DNA from: UBA11524 sp963642705 | GTDB taxonomy: Bacteria > Bacillota > Clostridia > Christensenellales > Aristaeellaceae | Assembly: GCA_963642705.1 (NCBI GenBank) | Contig: CAVIHU010000014.1 | Span: 1 to 50,599, forward strand | DNA length: 50,599 nt | Direction of reading: 5' to 3' | Shown: positions 40,100 through 49,331 of the stretch, one piece after another | Layout of the letters: each line of letters begins with the position of its first letter | Position numbering within the stretch: the stretch's first letter is position 1 | Notes under the pieces: generated by a model | Told to the model about the DNA's origin: nothing | The model's database searches: none | What the model saw: the letters and a program-made list of their open reading frames with translations, nothing else | Program-made: the position numbers and the translations under genes

Positions 40100-43000
40100 T
40101 CACTCCTTCGGAAGATAAACCTTGATGGGGAAACGGTTTTCCGGAATGATGAAGCCTTCGCCGGGCTTCATATATTCATTCGTCCGGTCATACGTCAGCG
40201 AACAGTTCCACGGGTCAAAGCTGGACAGCGTATTGCCGGTTGTGATGATGTGGCAGTTCTGCGCAAACGCTCTGACAGAATCCGGCAGTGAATTTGCATT
40301 GAGCTGCGTGGAAATCAGAACGCGGATGCTGTACTTGCTTCCGAGGCGCACCGCGGTCAGAAGCTGCTTTGACAGCTGCTGATCCACCTTTTCCCCATCA
40401 AACCAACGATCCATGTCATCCAGCACAATGCACAGCGGCTTGATGGTGCCTGCAATCTTACGCCAGTTGTTTTCATCCTCCCAGCCCGGAACGGCGTGTT
40501 GCGCACGCTTTTTTTCGCCGAAGCGGTCATCCATATCGGACGTAAAGCCGCGCTGTCGGTCAACCGGTGTATTGCTCGACAGGAAGGTTACATGACCGTT
40601 GATGGTCTTCCACCTTGCGTGGTCGGCCTCGCTGGCTATCACGAAAATGTCTCCATCGTCCCCTGCGCAAAGCTTCGCCAGCGACATCAGCAGCGACGTC
40701 TTGCCGGTTTCGCGTTTTCCTGCAACAAGCACTGTCGGCTTTTCGTAGAAATCAAGGCAAACAGGCTTCAGCGATTCATGCCTGAATGCGATCGGCACCT
40801 CCGCGTTTTTCTCCTTGACGGCATACGCGGCAAGCACCTGCGCACTGAATTCCGCCGGAACGCGTGGCATTTTGAGCACCGGCGCACTGCACTGAGGAAG
40901 GGATTCGCCGTATTCATGCAGCTTTTCCGCACGCTTCCGATCCTCCGCCAAACCAAATGCAAGCCCCGTCTGAAACTCGAGACAGCCCTGCTCGCTGTTC
41001 ATCACACCGCGACCGGGCAGATCTGCCGGAATCGCCTGTATGCTGCTTGTGCGGACATTCAGCGCATCCGCATATTCCGTTGCACTGCCCATACCGAGCG
41101 GAATGACCTGCATCGTCTCCAGCAGCCGCCGGTTGATTTCGCCCATGGCATTCGCCGTCACGATGAAATAGACGCCGCGACCCGAGGCTGTTTTAATCAG
41201 GTTTTCCGCCTTTTCCTGCTCGTTGTCGTTCAGCAGCTCATACCATTGCGCAAAGCGATCCACCGCCACAATCAGCGCTGGCATAACAGGCTCGCCGTCC
41301 TCCGCGCATGCCCGGTTGTAGCTCGCAAAGCTGTCTGTCTTTTTCTCCGCGAATGTCGCGTCACGTGCGGTCATCAGCTCTTCCAGACGATAATATGCGG
41401 CACGTTCCTCGCGACTTTCCCATTTGGTCAGCACATCACAGACGTTTGGAATTTTCTCAATGGACTTCAGCGCCGTGCCCGAGAAGCTGAGCACCATCAT
41501 TTGCACCTGCTCCGGCGAATAGCGTCGGCTGATTGCATAGGCGATCGTCTGCAGGAACATCGTTTTGCCGCTTTGGCTGTGCCCGATAATTGCCATATTC
41601 CGCAGCACAGACACATTCAGCGATGCCGTCAGATACCGCTGATTCGCAACATCATCCAGCATACCGATGACGGCGCTGATGCCGTCCTCTGTGTTTTCCT
41701 CCGCCGATGGCAGCGCAGTCAAGTTGATCACATTCGGAAGCTCCGGCAGCCACAGCTTTCCAGGACCCTGATAGCCATACACCTCCGCCGTCCTGTTGAT
41801 TTCATCCAACACGGCGTTCATCTGACTCTTTGCTTTTTTCGTCGGTGCATTTGACGCAGCAACCATCTTTTTCCTGCGACCGAGCGAATCCATCAACGCA
41901 GGCTTTGCCGCGGGATCCCCCTGATCAGGCTCATAGGCTGCGCCGCAATAGGCCGTCTGAATCTGTTCAAACAGCTCATCATTGCCTACCTGTACGAAGC
42001 CGCGTCCGTTTCCCTTGATGAACGCCGCATCCGGACGGTGCAGCATATCATTCGAGTCCTCGCGAGTTCGCACCTGAAGGCAGATATGGAAGCGGCTGTT
42101 GCTCCAGATTTCAGGACCCACCTTGTTTGATGGGCGCTGCGTTGCCAGCAGAAGATGCAGGCCGACCGAGCGTCCCACACGTGCCGTGCTGATCAGCTCG
42201 CTCATGAAATCCGGAAGTTCGTCCATCAGCTCAGAGAACTCGTCAATCACAATCAGGATATGGGACAGCTTCCTGCTGTCTGCAAGCGGATTCACGTAGC
42301 GGATGTACGCATCGATATTATCGACATCGTACTTTTTGAACAATCTCTCACGCCGTTTCACCTCGCCGCGAAGCGAATACAATGCGCGGTTGATGCTCCG
42401 CTTTCCCTGCAGATTGTCTACAAAGCCGATGCAGTGCGGCATATTTCTGAAGTTGTTGAAGGTGCCGCCGCCCTTGTAGTCGATCAGAATAAACTGCATC
42501 TGTTCCGGCGAATAGTTCAGCGCAAGCGAAAGCAGCAGCGTCTGAAGCAGTACGCTCTTGCCCGAGCCGGTTGTCCCTGCCATGATGCCGTGCGGTCCAT
42601 GCTGCTTGTCCGACAGATCCAGTGGGAAAACACGCTCGCCCGCCATCTTTCCCAGATAAGCGATGATGTCCCTGCTCGTGCTGTTCTGCTCCCACCGAAG
42701 GCGGATTCCCAGCTGCTCTGTCTCGCGAACACCATACATCTCCAGAAATGTCACGCGATCCGGTATTTTCCGGTTGCCGATTAATCCCGTTTCGCGGCAA
42801 GCATTGAGCGCATCGATTGTATGCCAGAATTCGTTTTCCTCGCAGTATTCCGGTGTCACGCTCCGCGTTGTTTTCTCTGCGTAATTGTAGAGCTTGTTCT
42901 CCCGTGCATTGTATACAACCTTGCATTCCTTGGGAAGCTCCTCTTCCTTTTCCGCGCAAACGCAAATCGAAAAGCCGGCATTCGAGGAAATAATGTTGGA

Positions 43001-44617
43001 AAACAGCACATGCCGCCACAGATAGGTGCTGTCCTCAAAAATGACGACATAGTGCGGCAGCACGCTGCTCTTTTCGTTGTCCTTTTCCAACCGCAGCATC
43101 AGCACATCGTTGAGCTGCGACAGGATTTCCATCGCATCCGCATAATTGTCTGAAATCAGTTGACCCTCGCTGCCGTCATACATCTGCATATGCGGCAGCG
43201 CACGCAGGAAACGCCACTTTTCGCCGTTGCCCGGCTTTGCGATGAGGGCAATCCGCACATCCTCTGGCGCATGCATGACGGACAGCTGCAAAATCAGCGT
43301 TTCAATCAGCGAAGAGGCTTCCGCAGACACGATGCCGAACAGCTTGTCATTGAGCAAATCGACCGTAATCGGCGCATCGTGCAGCATACTGAATTTTTCC
43401 TGCAGGCGGTACGGCGCGTTCTTTTCGCCTTCAGGCACCTCGCCCATCTTCAATTTCGGCACGGAAATGCTGTACGGCAGTCTGACCTGTCCTCTGCCCA
43501 GGCGTATTTTGAGAAACGTCTCGCTGTTCGGCGTTCTTTCCCATACGGCGGAGCTCAATTGCGCCGCATCGTTGCAGCATTGCTGCCATGCCGGATAATA
43601 TTTTTCCAGTGTGTCCAGAATTTCCTCAACGCCCTTGTTGATTTCCTTTTCTGTTCGTCCAAGGCGCTTGATATAGTCCGCCATCGCTTCCTTGAACTGT
43701 TTTTTTCTCATGTGCTTGCTGTAGCAATAGTTAATCAGCGTCCAACCGACCGCCAGAACAGAGGAGGACACCATCATTACCGTGCCGTAGCCGCGATAGC
43801 TCGACCCGCTCAACATGCTGCCCAGCAGCATCGGCAGGCTCATCGTCAGCGCCGGACCCATGCTCAAAAGAAGCGGCTGTGTCTTGTTCTCCTCAAGCAC
43901 CGGCGTTGCTTCAATCTCGTACTTCTTCTCTTCAATTCGCGGCATAAAGCGCGGCGGACGGGCAATATCCCGATACAGGTGATCCGCCTTCGCCCGGAAC
44001 ATCACCATATGCGATGTGCTTGCCGCCTGTAACGCAACGTGTCCGCCGCCGATGCCGCTGACACCAATCACATTGCCGCCAAGATACACAATCTGCAATC
44101 CGCTTGCGAACGCAATCAAATCACCCGTGCGGATCTCCTTTTCCTCATTGCGGATGAAAAATCCATTGATAAACGAGCCGTTCTTGGATGTATCGGCATA
44201 GCTTGCATGATCTCCCGACACCTTCAAAACACCATGATGATCAGAAAGGCGCTTGTCCGGTGAGCAAACTCCGCAGTCCTCATGACGTCCGATCTGCAGC
44301 GTCTCTCCGGTCAGGACATACTTGCCGAACCGGACATCCTCCTGCAAAATTTCGGAGCAATAGATGCCGATCATCGCGTCCTCACTCTTCAGAATCAGGC
44401 TCATTTCATGATGCAGACAGCGCTCCCGTGTATCTTCTCCGTCACTCCATGTCATTTCCTCAGGTCTGACCGCATACCACTGATGATCCATGGCAACAAA
44501 CGTCACCTGATATTTCTCATAGGACGGCGCTGCCGCGGTGATGGTATCCTTCTCGACGTCCGGCAGGCAGAATATTTTTCCCCGTCCCTTGCTGTACATA
44601 ACGATTCGCAGCATCAT
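40100..44617 (-). CDS. essC: Type VII secretion ATPase EssC (FHA, membrane helices, FtsK/SpoIIIE domains)
   Basis: The 1505-residue protein is the motor of the secretion system. An FHA domain spans about 100-180 with all core residues (IGR, SDHH, KNGSFING), so it can bind phosphothreonine. Two membrane helices lie at 248-298. Three ATPase domains follow: GTTGSGKS at 681-688 with ILIVIDEFSEL, GHSQSGKT at 1012-1019 with LIVAVDRF, and a third near 1330 with AGKRETGKTSLL and IVLDDMDRW. The C-terminal domain is the usual substrate sensor. GAGG eight bases upstream supports the ATG. The next upstream gene is the STAND ATPase. Confidence 0.96.
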   Translation of the reverse strand: MMLRIVMYSKGRGKIFCLPDVEKDTITAAAPSYEKYQVTFVAMDHQWYAVRPEEMTWSDGEDTRERCLHHEMSLILKSEDAMIGIYCSEILQEDVRFGKYVLTGETLQIGRHEDCGVCSPDKRLSDHHGVLKVSGDHASYADTSKNGSFINGFFIRNEEKEIRTGDLIAFASGLQIVYLGGNVIGVSGIGGGHVALQAASTSHMVMFRAKADHLYRDIARPPRFMPRIEEKKYEIEATPVLEENKTQPLLLSMGPALTMSLPMLLGSMLSGSSYRGYGTVMMVSSSVLAVGWTLINYCYSKHMRKKQFKEAMADYIKRLGRTEKEINKGVEEILDTLEKYYPAWQQCCNDAAQLSSAVWERTPNSETFLKIRLGRGQVRLPYSISVPKLKMGEVPEGEKNAPYRLQEKFSMLHDAPITVDLLNDKLFGIVSAEASSLIETLILQLSVMHAPEDVRIALIAKPGNGEKWRFLRALPHMQMYDGSEGQLISDNYADAMEILSQLNDVLMLRLEKDNEKSSVLPHYVVIFEDSTYLWRHVLFSNIISSNAGFSICVCAEKEEELPKECKVVYNARENKLYNYAEKTTRSVTPEYCEENEFWHTIDALNACRETGLIGNRKIPDRVTFLEMYGVRETEQLGIRLRWEQNSTSRDIIAYLGKMAGERVFPLDLSDKQHGPHGIMAGTTGSGKSVLLQTLLLSLALNYSPEQMQFILIDYKGGGTFNNFRNMPHCIGFVDNLQGKRSINRALYSLRGEVKRRERLFKKYDVDNIDAYIRYVNPLADSRKLSHILIVIDEFSELMDELPDFMSELISTARVGRSVGLHLLLATQRPSNKVGPEIWSNSRFHICLQVRTREDSNDMLHRPDAAFIKGNGRGFVQVGNDELFEQIQTAYCGAAYEPDQGDPAAKPALMDSLGRRKKMVAASNAPTKKAKSQMNAVLDEINRTAEVYGYQGPGKLWLPELPNVINLTALPSAEENTEDGISAVIGMLDDVANQRYLTASLNVSVLRNMAIIGHSQSGKTMFLQTIAYAISRRYSPEQVQMMVLSFSGTALKSIEKIPNVCDVLTKWESREERAAYYRLEELMTARDATFAEKKTDSFASYNRACAEDGEPVMPALIVAVDRFAQWYELLNDNEQEKAENLIKTASGRGVYFIVTANAMGEINRRLLETMQVIPLGMGSATEYADALNVRTSSIQAIPADLPGRGVMNSEQGCLEFQTGLAFGLAEDRKRAEKLHEYGESLPQCSAPVLKMPRVPAEFSAQVLAAYAVKEKNAEVPIAFRHESLKPVCLDFYEKPTVLVAGKRETGKTSLLMSLAKLCAGDDGDIFVIASEADHARWKTINGHVTFLSSNTPVDRQRGFTSDMDDRFGEKKRAQHAVPGWEDENNWRKIAGTIKPLCIVLDDMDRWFDGEKVDQQLSKQLLTAVRLGSKYSIRVLISTQLNANSLPDSVRAFAQNCHIITTGNTLSSFDPWNCSLTYDRTNEYMKPGEGFIIPENRFPIKVYLPKE

Positions 44618-44691
44618 CTTTCATTCCTCGATCAGCATCGTTCAAGCAAACGCACAAGTCTACATAGAATCCCGATGTTCCCGAAAGGCCA

Positions 44692-47595
44692 TTACGATTC
44701 ATGAACATACGCAAGCATCGGTTCAAGCTCTTCCATCAGGAAAAAGCCTCTTTCCCGCATGGCTTTATACTTCTCAAGGACGGCATCGATGTACTCCTGT
44801 GCCTTGTCCTTCTTGTTCATGGCATCGTATGCCATCGCAATCTGGAAATGGATTGTCACGCGCCCGACCTCATCCGGCTGTTCGCACTCATTCATCCGTT
44901 TCAGGCACTCCTCAAGCACCTGCAGCGACTGCCTGTATTTTCCTGCCTCGTAATACGCATAGCCGCGTTGATCCAATGCGTGAAGCGTCAGCCAGGACGA
45001 GCGGTCGAGGCGCTTTATTTTGCGCAGCAGCTGGTAATTGACCTCCAGTGCCTTCATCGGCTGCTTTACGCGTCGATAGGCCTGTGCCAGATGAAACAGC
45101 TCATCCTTGTCGTTTTTCAGGCTGTCGTCCGCATTCTTCATGTATTCTTCGATATAGCGCTGTGCATACGTTTCCACCCTTTGCCATTGTCTGCTGTACA
45201 CGAATGCTTCCATCATATAAGCGCAGAAAATCCAGCTGTCTTTTTTTGCCGTGCCGTTTCCCATTTCCTTTATTTTTTCGGCAAGCTGTTCAAGCTTGTC
45301 AATATGCTCCGTATCTAAAGCCGGAACCCCCAGCCTTAAGCTGTAAAAAGCCTGCAGATGGAACTGAAAACAGAACGACTTTTGCTCAGGATCCATCTTT
45401 TCCGCCTGTGTCAGAAGCTCGTTGCACTTCATTACATCGCCGCTGTTCACGAGCACATTCTGTGCTTCCTCGATTAGAATAAACCCGCGTGGAATCGAGT
45501 TCGGACATTTTTCCAGAATACGGCTGATCAGCTCGTTTATTTTTTTGTTCCCAAAGCTGTTGCTCAACCGGATGAACGCAAGCACACCCATTGCAGCAAG
45601 CGGATTGGCAAAGTCAATTTTCTCTGCTTCCTTCATCAGCGCAGCCGCATCGTTTTCTTCTCCGGCGCTTTCATATTGTGCCATACCGTCCGTATATTCA
45701 AAGCACCACGCAATAAAACGAGTTTCCTTATTTGAACTTTTCCTGCAAAACCGCACCATCCTTTTCCGAATCTGGGAATAGCCGTAGATGTCTGCATACA
45801 CCATCGCGCCAAGTGCAATCTCCTCCGGCACTTCCATCCCGTTCCCCAGCAGGAAGGAAACAATGCTTGCGCCTGCGTACGCATCCCGCTTATAATAGAA
45901 CAGCTCATCCCCATGCTGTGCGAACAGCTCCCGAATGCGTTTTTCCAGCTTCGGATGATCCCGGAGCGTACCAAATTCCGTGCGCATTGCCTCGGCGATG
46001 ACCGGCTGCATCGAATATCCATGCTGATTCAGCTCCAGCCAGCCATTCAAATAGCTGTTGTAGAGAATCGACGGCACCTTTCCGGTATCCGGCTCCGCAT
46101 CCAGCAGGAGATTTTCCACGTTTCTGGGCGGCCAGCTCACAGTGTCCAGCGCTGAAAACAGCACCAGCAGCCTGCGCATTTGGGGCGTTACGATTGTCGA
46201 CGCAAAGACCTTCCTGAGCTTCTCGATAAAGCTCTCGCTTTCGCCGCGATGAATCAGCTGCAGATTCTGATAGCCGTTTGCATCAATTTCTTCGTTCAGC
46301 GCGGCAACTGTCAGCGAACGCATCTTCAATGCCTTGCCCAGCAGAATCACTGCCAGCGGATGACCCTGCACGCGGCAGTGCAGCTGCTCAAATTCCTTTC
46401 TGCTGTCCGACAACGGGAAGCCGCTGCTGACCTCCAGCAGCTTTCTCGTTTCATCCACACCTAAAGGCGCCATGGGAAATTCTGAAAATCCCTCCAGCTC
46501 TCTCTGGCGGGATGTCACCAGCACATCGCAGCCGAAGCACGCCACCTTTTCCCATTGCTCCGGATTCCGGTCAATCCGCGCATTGTCAATCACCAGCAGC
46601 GTCCTGCCGCTGTACGGCTTGTCCAGCAGCTCTCCGACACTGCGAAGAACCTCCCCCGGCTCCTCCTCGCGAAGCTCCAAAAACGCCTTTTGAAATGCCG
46701 AAACCAAATCTCCCTGATCCTGTGCAAACGCCAGTCGGCTGTATCTTCCCAGTTCTCCGCAGCGCACCAGCACCTGCCGGACAAGCTCCGTTTTTCCCAT
46801 GCCGCCGGCACCCGAAATGAGCACCTTTCCGCTTTTTTCCAGACGCTCATACAACAGATCGACCACGTTTTCCGGACAGGGCACGTAAGCTTCCTGCGCA
46901 AGCGCCTGCTTGCAAGCCTCGCACTCATGCGACGTCAGCACCACCGGCACAAAGCGTCCGAACGTGACATGGCGGTATTTCATGTACAGCTGGCTGGCTG
47001 AGAACTCGTCGCGTTTCCGCAAAAGCGCAATCCGCTTGCTGTCCATATGGCTGCCAAGGAAAGCATAAACCGTCAGCCACGCCATCTGCACGCTGCAGAA
47101 AAAGCCCTGACTGGGATAGTCCATCTCAAACGCTTCATTCGCCTCATCGCGCATAGTTTCCAGATGATCCTGAATTTCGGACGTTATCGCGCTGTCGCCT
47201 GCTATGCACTGATCTTCAAACGCGCACAGCGACTCCATAAACAGAAACCAGTCCGGCTCCTGCCGATTCAGCACCTCCAGCCATGCGACCGTCAGATGCA
47301 TAAACTTCGCGCTGTTAAGCTCTTTGGAGAATGTCTCATAAAGCGGCGACATCACGCCTGCGCTACCGCTTCGGTTCATGATATTGCTCAGGCTTCTCGA
47401 GCGTTTCTCCTTCGTGCTGTCCAGCATTGCCAGCGAGTCATCATCCAGAATCGTCATCAGCAGCTCACGCCAGAAGTGAATCAGCGTCGTCTTCGAAAGC
47501 CGGATTGCTGCGGTTGATTTATCCCCGTCTATGCCATTGCTGAGCCAGCGATAAATCTCACGCGGTGTCAGCATTCGATTGCCTTCTGTTTTCAT
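44692..47595 (-). CDS. STAND-type ATPase with TPR-like C-terminus, first gene of the secretion operon
   Basis: The 967-residue protein has an unknown N-terminal domain (about 1-200, helical, with RLSKTTLIHFWREL), a NB-ARC/AAA-type P-loop at 262-269 (SGAGGMGKTELV), Walker B RTLLVIDNARI, and a helical C-terminal half (about 600-967) made of TPR-like repeats (YYEAGKYRQSLQVLEECL). This layout is that of signal-transduction NTPases with numerous domains, which switch on ligand binding. There is no signal or membrane segment. The ATG at 47595 lies just after a binding site close to the predicted transcript start. Whether it regulates secretion or acts in defence is open. Confidence 0.88.
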   Translation of the reverse strand: MKTEGNRMLTPREIYRWLSNGIDGDKSTAAIRLSKTTLIHFWRELLMTILDDDSLAMLDSTKEKRSRSLSNIMNRSGSAGVMSPLYETFSKELNSAKFMHLTVAWLEVLNRQEPDWFLFMESLCAFEDQCIAGDSAITSEIQDHLETMRDEANEAFEMDYPSQGFFCSVQMAWLTVYAFLGSHMDSKRIALLRKRDEFSASQLYMKYRHVTFGRFVPVVLTSHECEACKQALAQEAYVPCPENVVDLLYERLEKSGKVLISGAGGMGKTELVRQVLVRCGELGRYSRLAFAQDQGDLVSAFQKAFLELREEEPGEVLRSVGELLDKPYSGRTLLVIDNARIDRNPEQWEKVACFGCDVLVTSRQRELEGFSEFPMAPLGVDETRKLLEVSSGFPLSDSRKEFEQLHCRVQGHPLAVILLGKALKMRSLTVAALNEEIDANGYQNLQLIHRGESESFIEKLRKVFASTIVTPQMRRLLVLFSALDTVSWPPRNVENLLLDAEPDTGKVPSILYNSYLNGWLELNQHGYSMQPVIAEAMRTEFGTLRDHPKLEKRIRELFAQHGDELFYYKRDAYAGASIVSFLLGNGMEVPEEIALGAMVYADIYGYSQIRKRMVRFCRKSSNKETRFIAWCFEYTDGMAQYESAGEENDAAALMKEAEKIDFANPLAAMGVLAFIRLSNSFGNKKINELISRILEKCPNSIPRGFILIEEAQNVLVNSGDVMKCNELLTQAEKMDPEQKSFCFQFHLQAFYSLRLGVPALDTEHIDKLEQLAEKIKEMGNGTAKKDSWIFCAYMMEAFVYSRQWQRVETYAQRYIEEYMKNADDSLKNDKDELFHLAQAYRRVKQPMKALEVNYQLLRKIKRLDRSSWLTLHALDQRGYAYYEAGKYRQSLQVLEECLKRMNECEQPDEVGRVTIHFQIAMAYDAMNKKDKAQEYIDAVLEKYKAMRERGFFLMEELEPMLAYVHES

Positions 47596-47617
47596 TTCTC
47601 CTTCAACTCCTTTTTTT

Positions 47618-47647
47618 ATTATAAAGAAGTATTCCTTAATTTGTAAA
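47618..47647 (-). promoter_or_regulatory. Promoter of the type VII-like operon
   Basis: On the minus strand, TTTACA (47647-47642) and TATAAT (47623-47618) have an 18-base spacer. Predicted start near 47611, about 16 bases before the STAND ATPase start. Positions 47648-47854 hold no gene that I can see. Confidence 0.7.
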
Positions 47648-47854
47648 GCATAAGTTGACGTGCTTTTGCCACAATTTTCGCCGGGCTTGCGCATTTTTCC
47701 TTTTTTGTGCTAATTTTTTCCCGGTTTGCCTTTGGCTACGCGATTCGCTGTACATCGCACCACCTTATTTGTGCGGTGTTGCCTTAACTTTTTTCCTTTC
47801 GCTCATGACAAACCGTCAACGCAGCGAAGTGTGCCGTGTCGTTTTACTGCGCTA

Positions 47855-47883
47855 TTTACATCGTCCGCTGTCCATGGTATACT
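47855..47883 (+). promoter_or_regulatory. Promoter of the MBOAT/AlgX-like operon
   Basis: TTTACA at 47855-47860 and TATACT at 47878-47883 with a 17-base spacer, 44 bases before the first start codon. It is divergent from the secretion operon promoter. Confidence 0.72.
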
Positions 47884-47927
47884 ACATTTGTTTGGCTGTG
47901 CCTTAAAAGATAGAAAGTGGTGGCGTT

Positions 47928-49319
47928 ATGGTCTTCAGTTCAACGATTTTTTTGCAGTTCTTTTTGCCGATCGTCTTTATTCTGAACTATTTCTTTCAGA
48001 GGAAGTACTCCAACATCCTGCTTCTCATGGCAAGCCTTGTGTTCTACGCCTGGGGTGAGCCGGTGTTGGTGTTGCTGATGGCAGCATCGGTGGTGCTAAA
48101 CTGGTTCGTTGGCGGAGTCATTGCCAGAACCTCCGGCCGTGCAAGGAAAGCCGCATTAGCCATTGGCGTTGTGTGTGATCTGGCAATCCTCGGCTATTAC
48201 AAGTATGCCGGATTCCTTGTCTCGATTCTCAACGGTATTGTCGGCAAAGCACTGATTGACGTGCCCGCAATCTCTCTTCCCATCGGCATTTCCTTTTTCA
48301 CCTTCCAGGCCATTTCCTACATTGTGGATGTGTATCGCGGTGACACGGATGCTTCGCCAAGGTTGGTGAATGTGGCTCTGTACATTGCCTTTTTCCCGCA
48401 GTTGATTGCAGGACCCATTGTCAAGTATAAGGACATCAACCGGCAGATTGAAGATCGCAGCATCACATGGGATGGCGTAACGAAGGGATTCCGCCGGTTC
48501 ATCATAGGCCTGGCGAAGAAGGTTCTCATCTCCAATGTCATGGGCGCATGCGTTGATGCAATCTTCAGCAGTGAACTTGCCAACGTCGGCAGTGCAGAGG
48601 CATGGGTGGCGGCGCTCGCCTACATGTTCCAGATCTACTATGACTTTTCCGGCTATTCTGACATGGCCATCGGTCTGGGCAAAATGTTCGGTTTCGATAT
48701 CCTGGAGAACTTTCAGTATCCCTATATATCTTCTTCAATTACGGAATTCTGGCGCAGGTGGCATATTTCTTTGGGTTCCTGGTTCAGGGAATATGTGTAT
48801 ATCCCGCTTGGCGGCAACCGCAAGGGCGCAGCTCGTACCTACATCAATCTGTTTATCGTCTTTCTCTTGACAGGTTTGTGGCATGGTGCGGATCTTGCCT
48901 TCGTGCTGTGGGGTCTCTACCACGGTCTCTTCTCCATCATTGAGCGCGCAGGACTGAAGAAGCGGCTGGACAAGCATCATTGGGTTGGTATGCTGTATTG
49001 CTTCCTTGTGGTGCTCTTTGGCTGGGTTTTGTTCAGAGCCGCAAACACAGGATTAGCAATACGCTATATTGCACGGATGCTCATGCCGTGGCGCTATCAG
49101 AGCACAGGTCTTCTTCTGCAGTGCGTTGACTTGAAGACGATCACGGTTTTCTGCTGTGCAGTGCTTGGCATGGGTTTTGCAAATTATATTCCCGAAAAGA
49201 TTATGAAAAGGTGGCGATATTCCGTGCCCGAGGCTATTCTATGCGTCCTTCTGCTCGTGCTCTGCCTTGCCTCTGTTGCGGGCAACAGCTATAACCCGTT
49301 TATCTATTTCCAGTTTTAA
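47928..49319 (+). CDS. MBOAT O-acyltransferase (AlgI/DltB-like)
   Basis: This 463-residue membrane protein transfers acyl (usually acetyl) groups to extracellular polymers. It has about ten or more membrane helices, the AlgI-type motifs PIGISFFTFQAISYIVDVYRG, FWRRWHISLG (His279) and the catalytic His319 in TGLWHGADLAF. AlgI, PatA and DltB are in this family; the partner downstream is AlgX/AlgJ-like rather than DltD, so polysaccharide or peptidoglycan acetylation is more likely than teichoic-acid D-alanylation. Confidence 0.94.
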   Translation: MVFSSTIFLQFFLPIVFILNYFFQRKYSNILLLMASLVFYAWGEPVLVLLMAASVVLNWFVGGVIARTSGRARKAALAIGVVCDLAILGYYKYAGFLVSILNGIVGKALIDVPAISLPIGISFFTFQAISYIVDVYRGDTDASPRLVNVALYIAFFPQLIAGPIVKYKDINRQIEDRSITWDGVTKGFRRFIIGLAKKVLISNVMGACVDAIFSSELANVGSAEAWVAALAYMFQIYYDFSGYSDMAIGLGKMFGFDILENFQYPYISSSITEFWRRWHISLGSWFREYVYIPLGGNRKGAARTYINLFIVFLLTGLWHGADLAFVLWGLYHGLFSIIERAGLKKRLDKHHWVGMLYCFLVVLFGWVLFRAANTGLAIRYIARMLMPWRYQSTGLLLQCVDLKTITVFCCAVLGMGFANYIPEKIMKRWRYSVPEAILCVLLLVLCLASVAGNSYNPFIYFQF

Positions 49320-49331
49320 GAGGTGGAAAAG

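Noticed and set aside
40496..41854. Plus-strand frame of about 450 codons opposite essC
   Set aside because: It is antisense to EssC with no start signals and a Cys/His/Arg-rich shadow composition.
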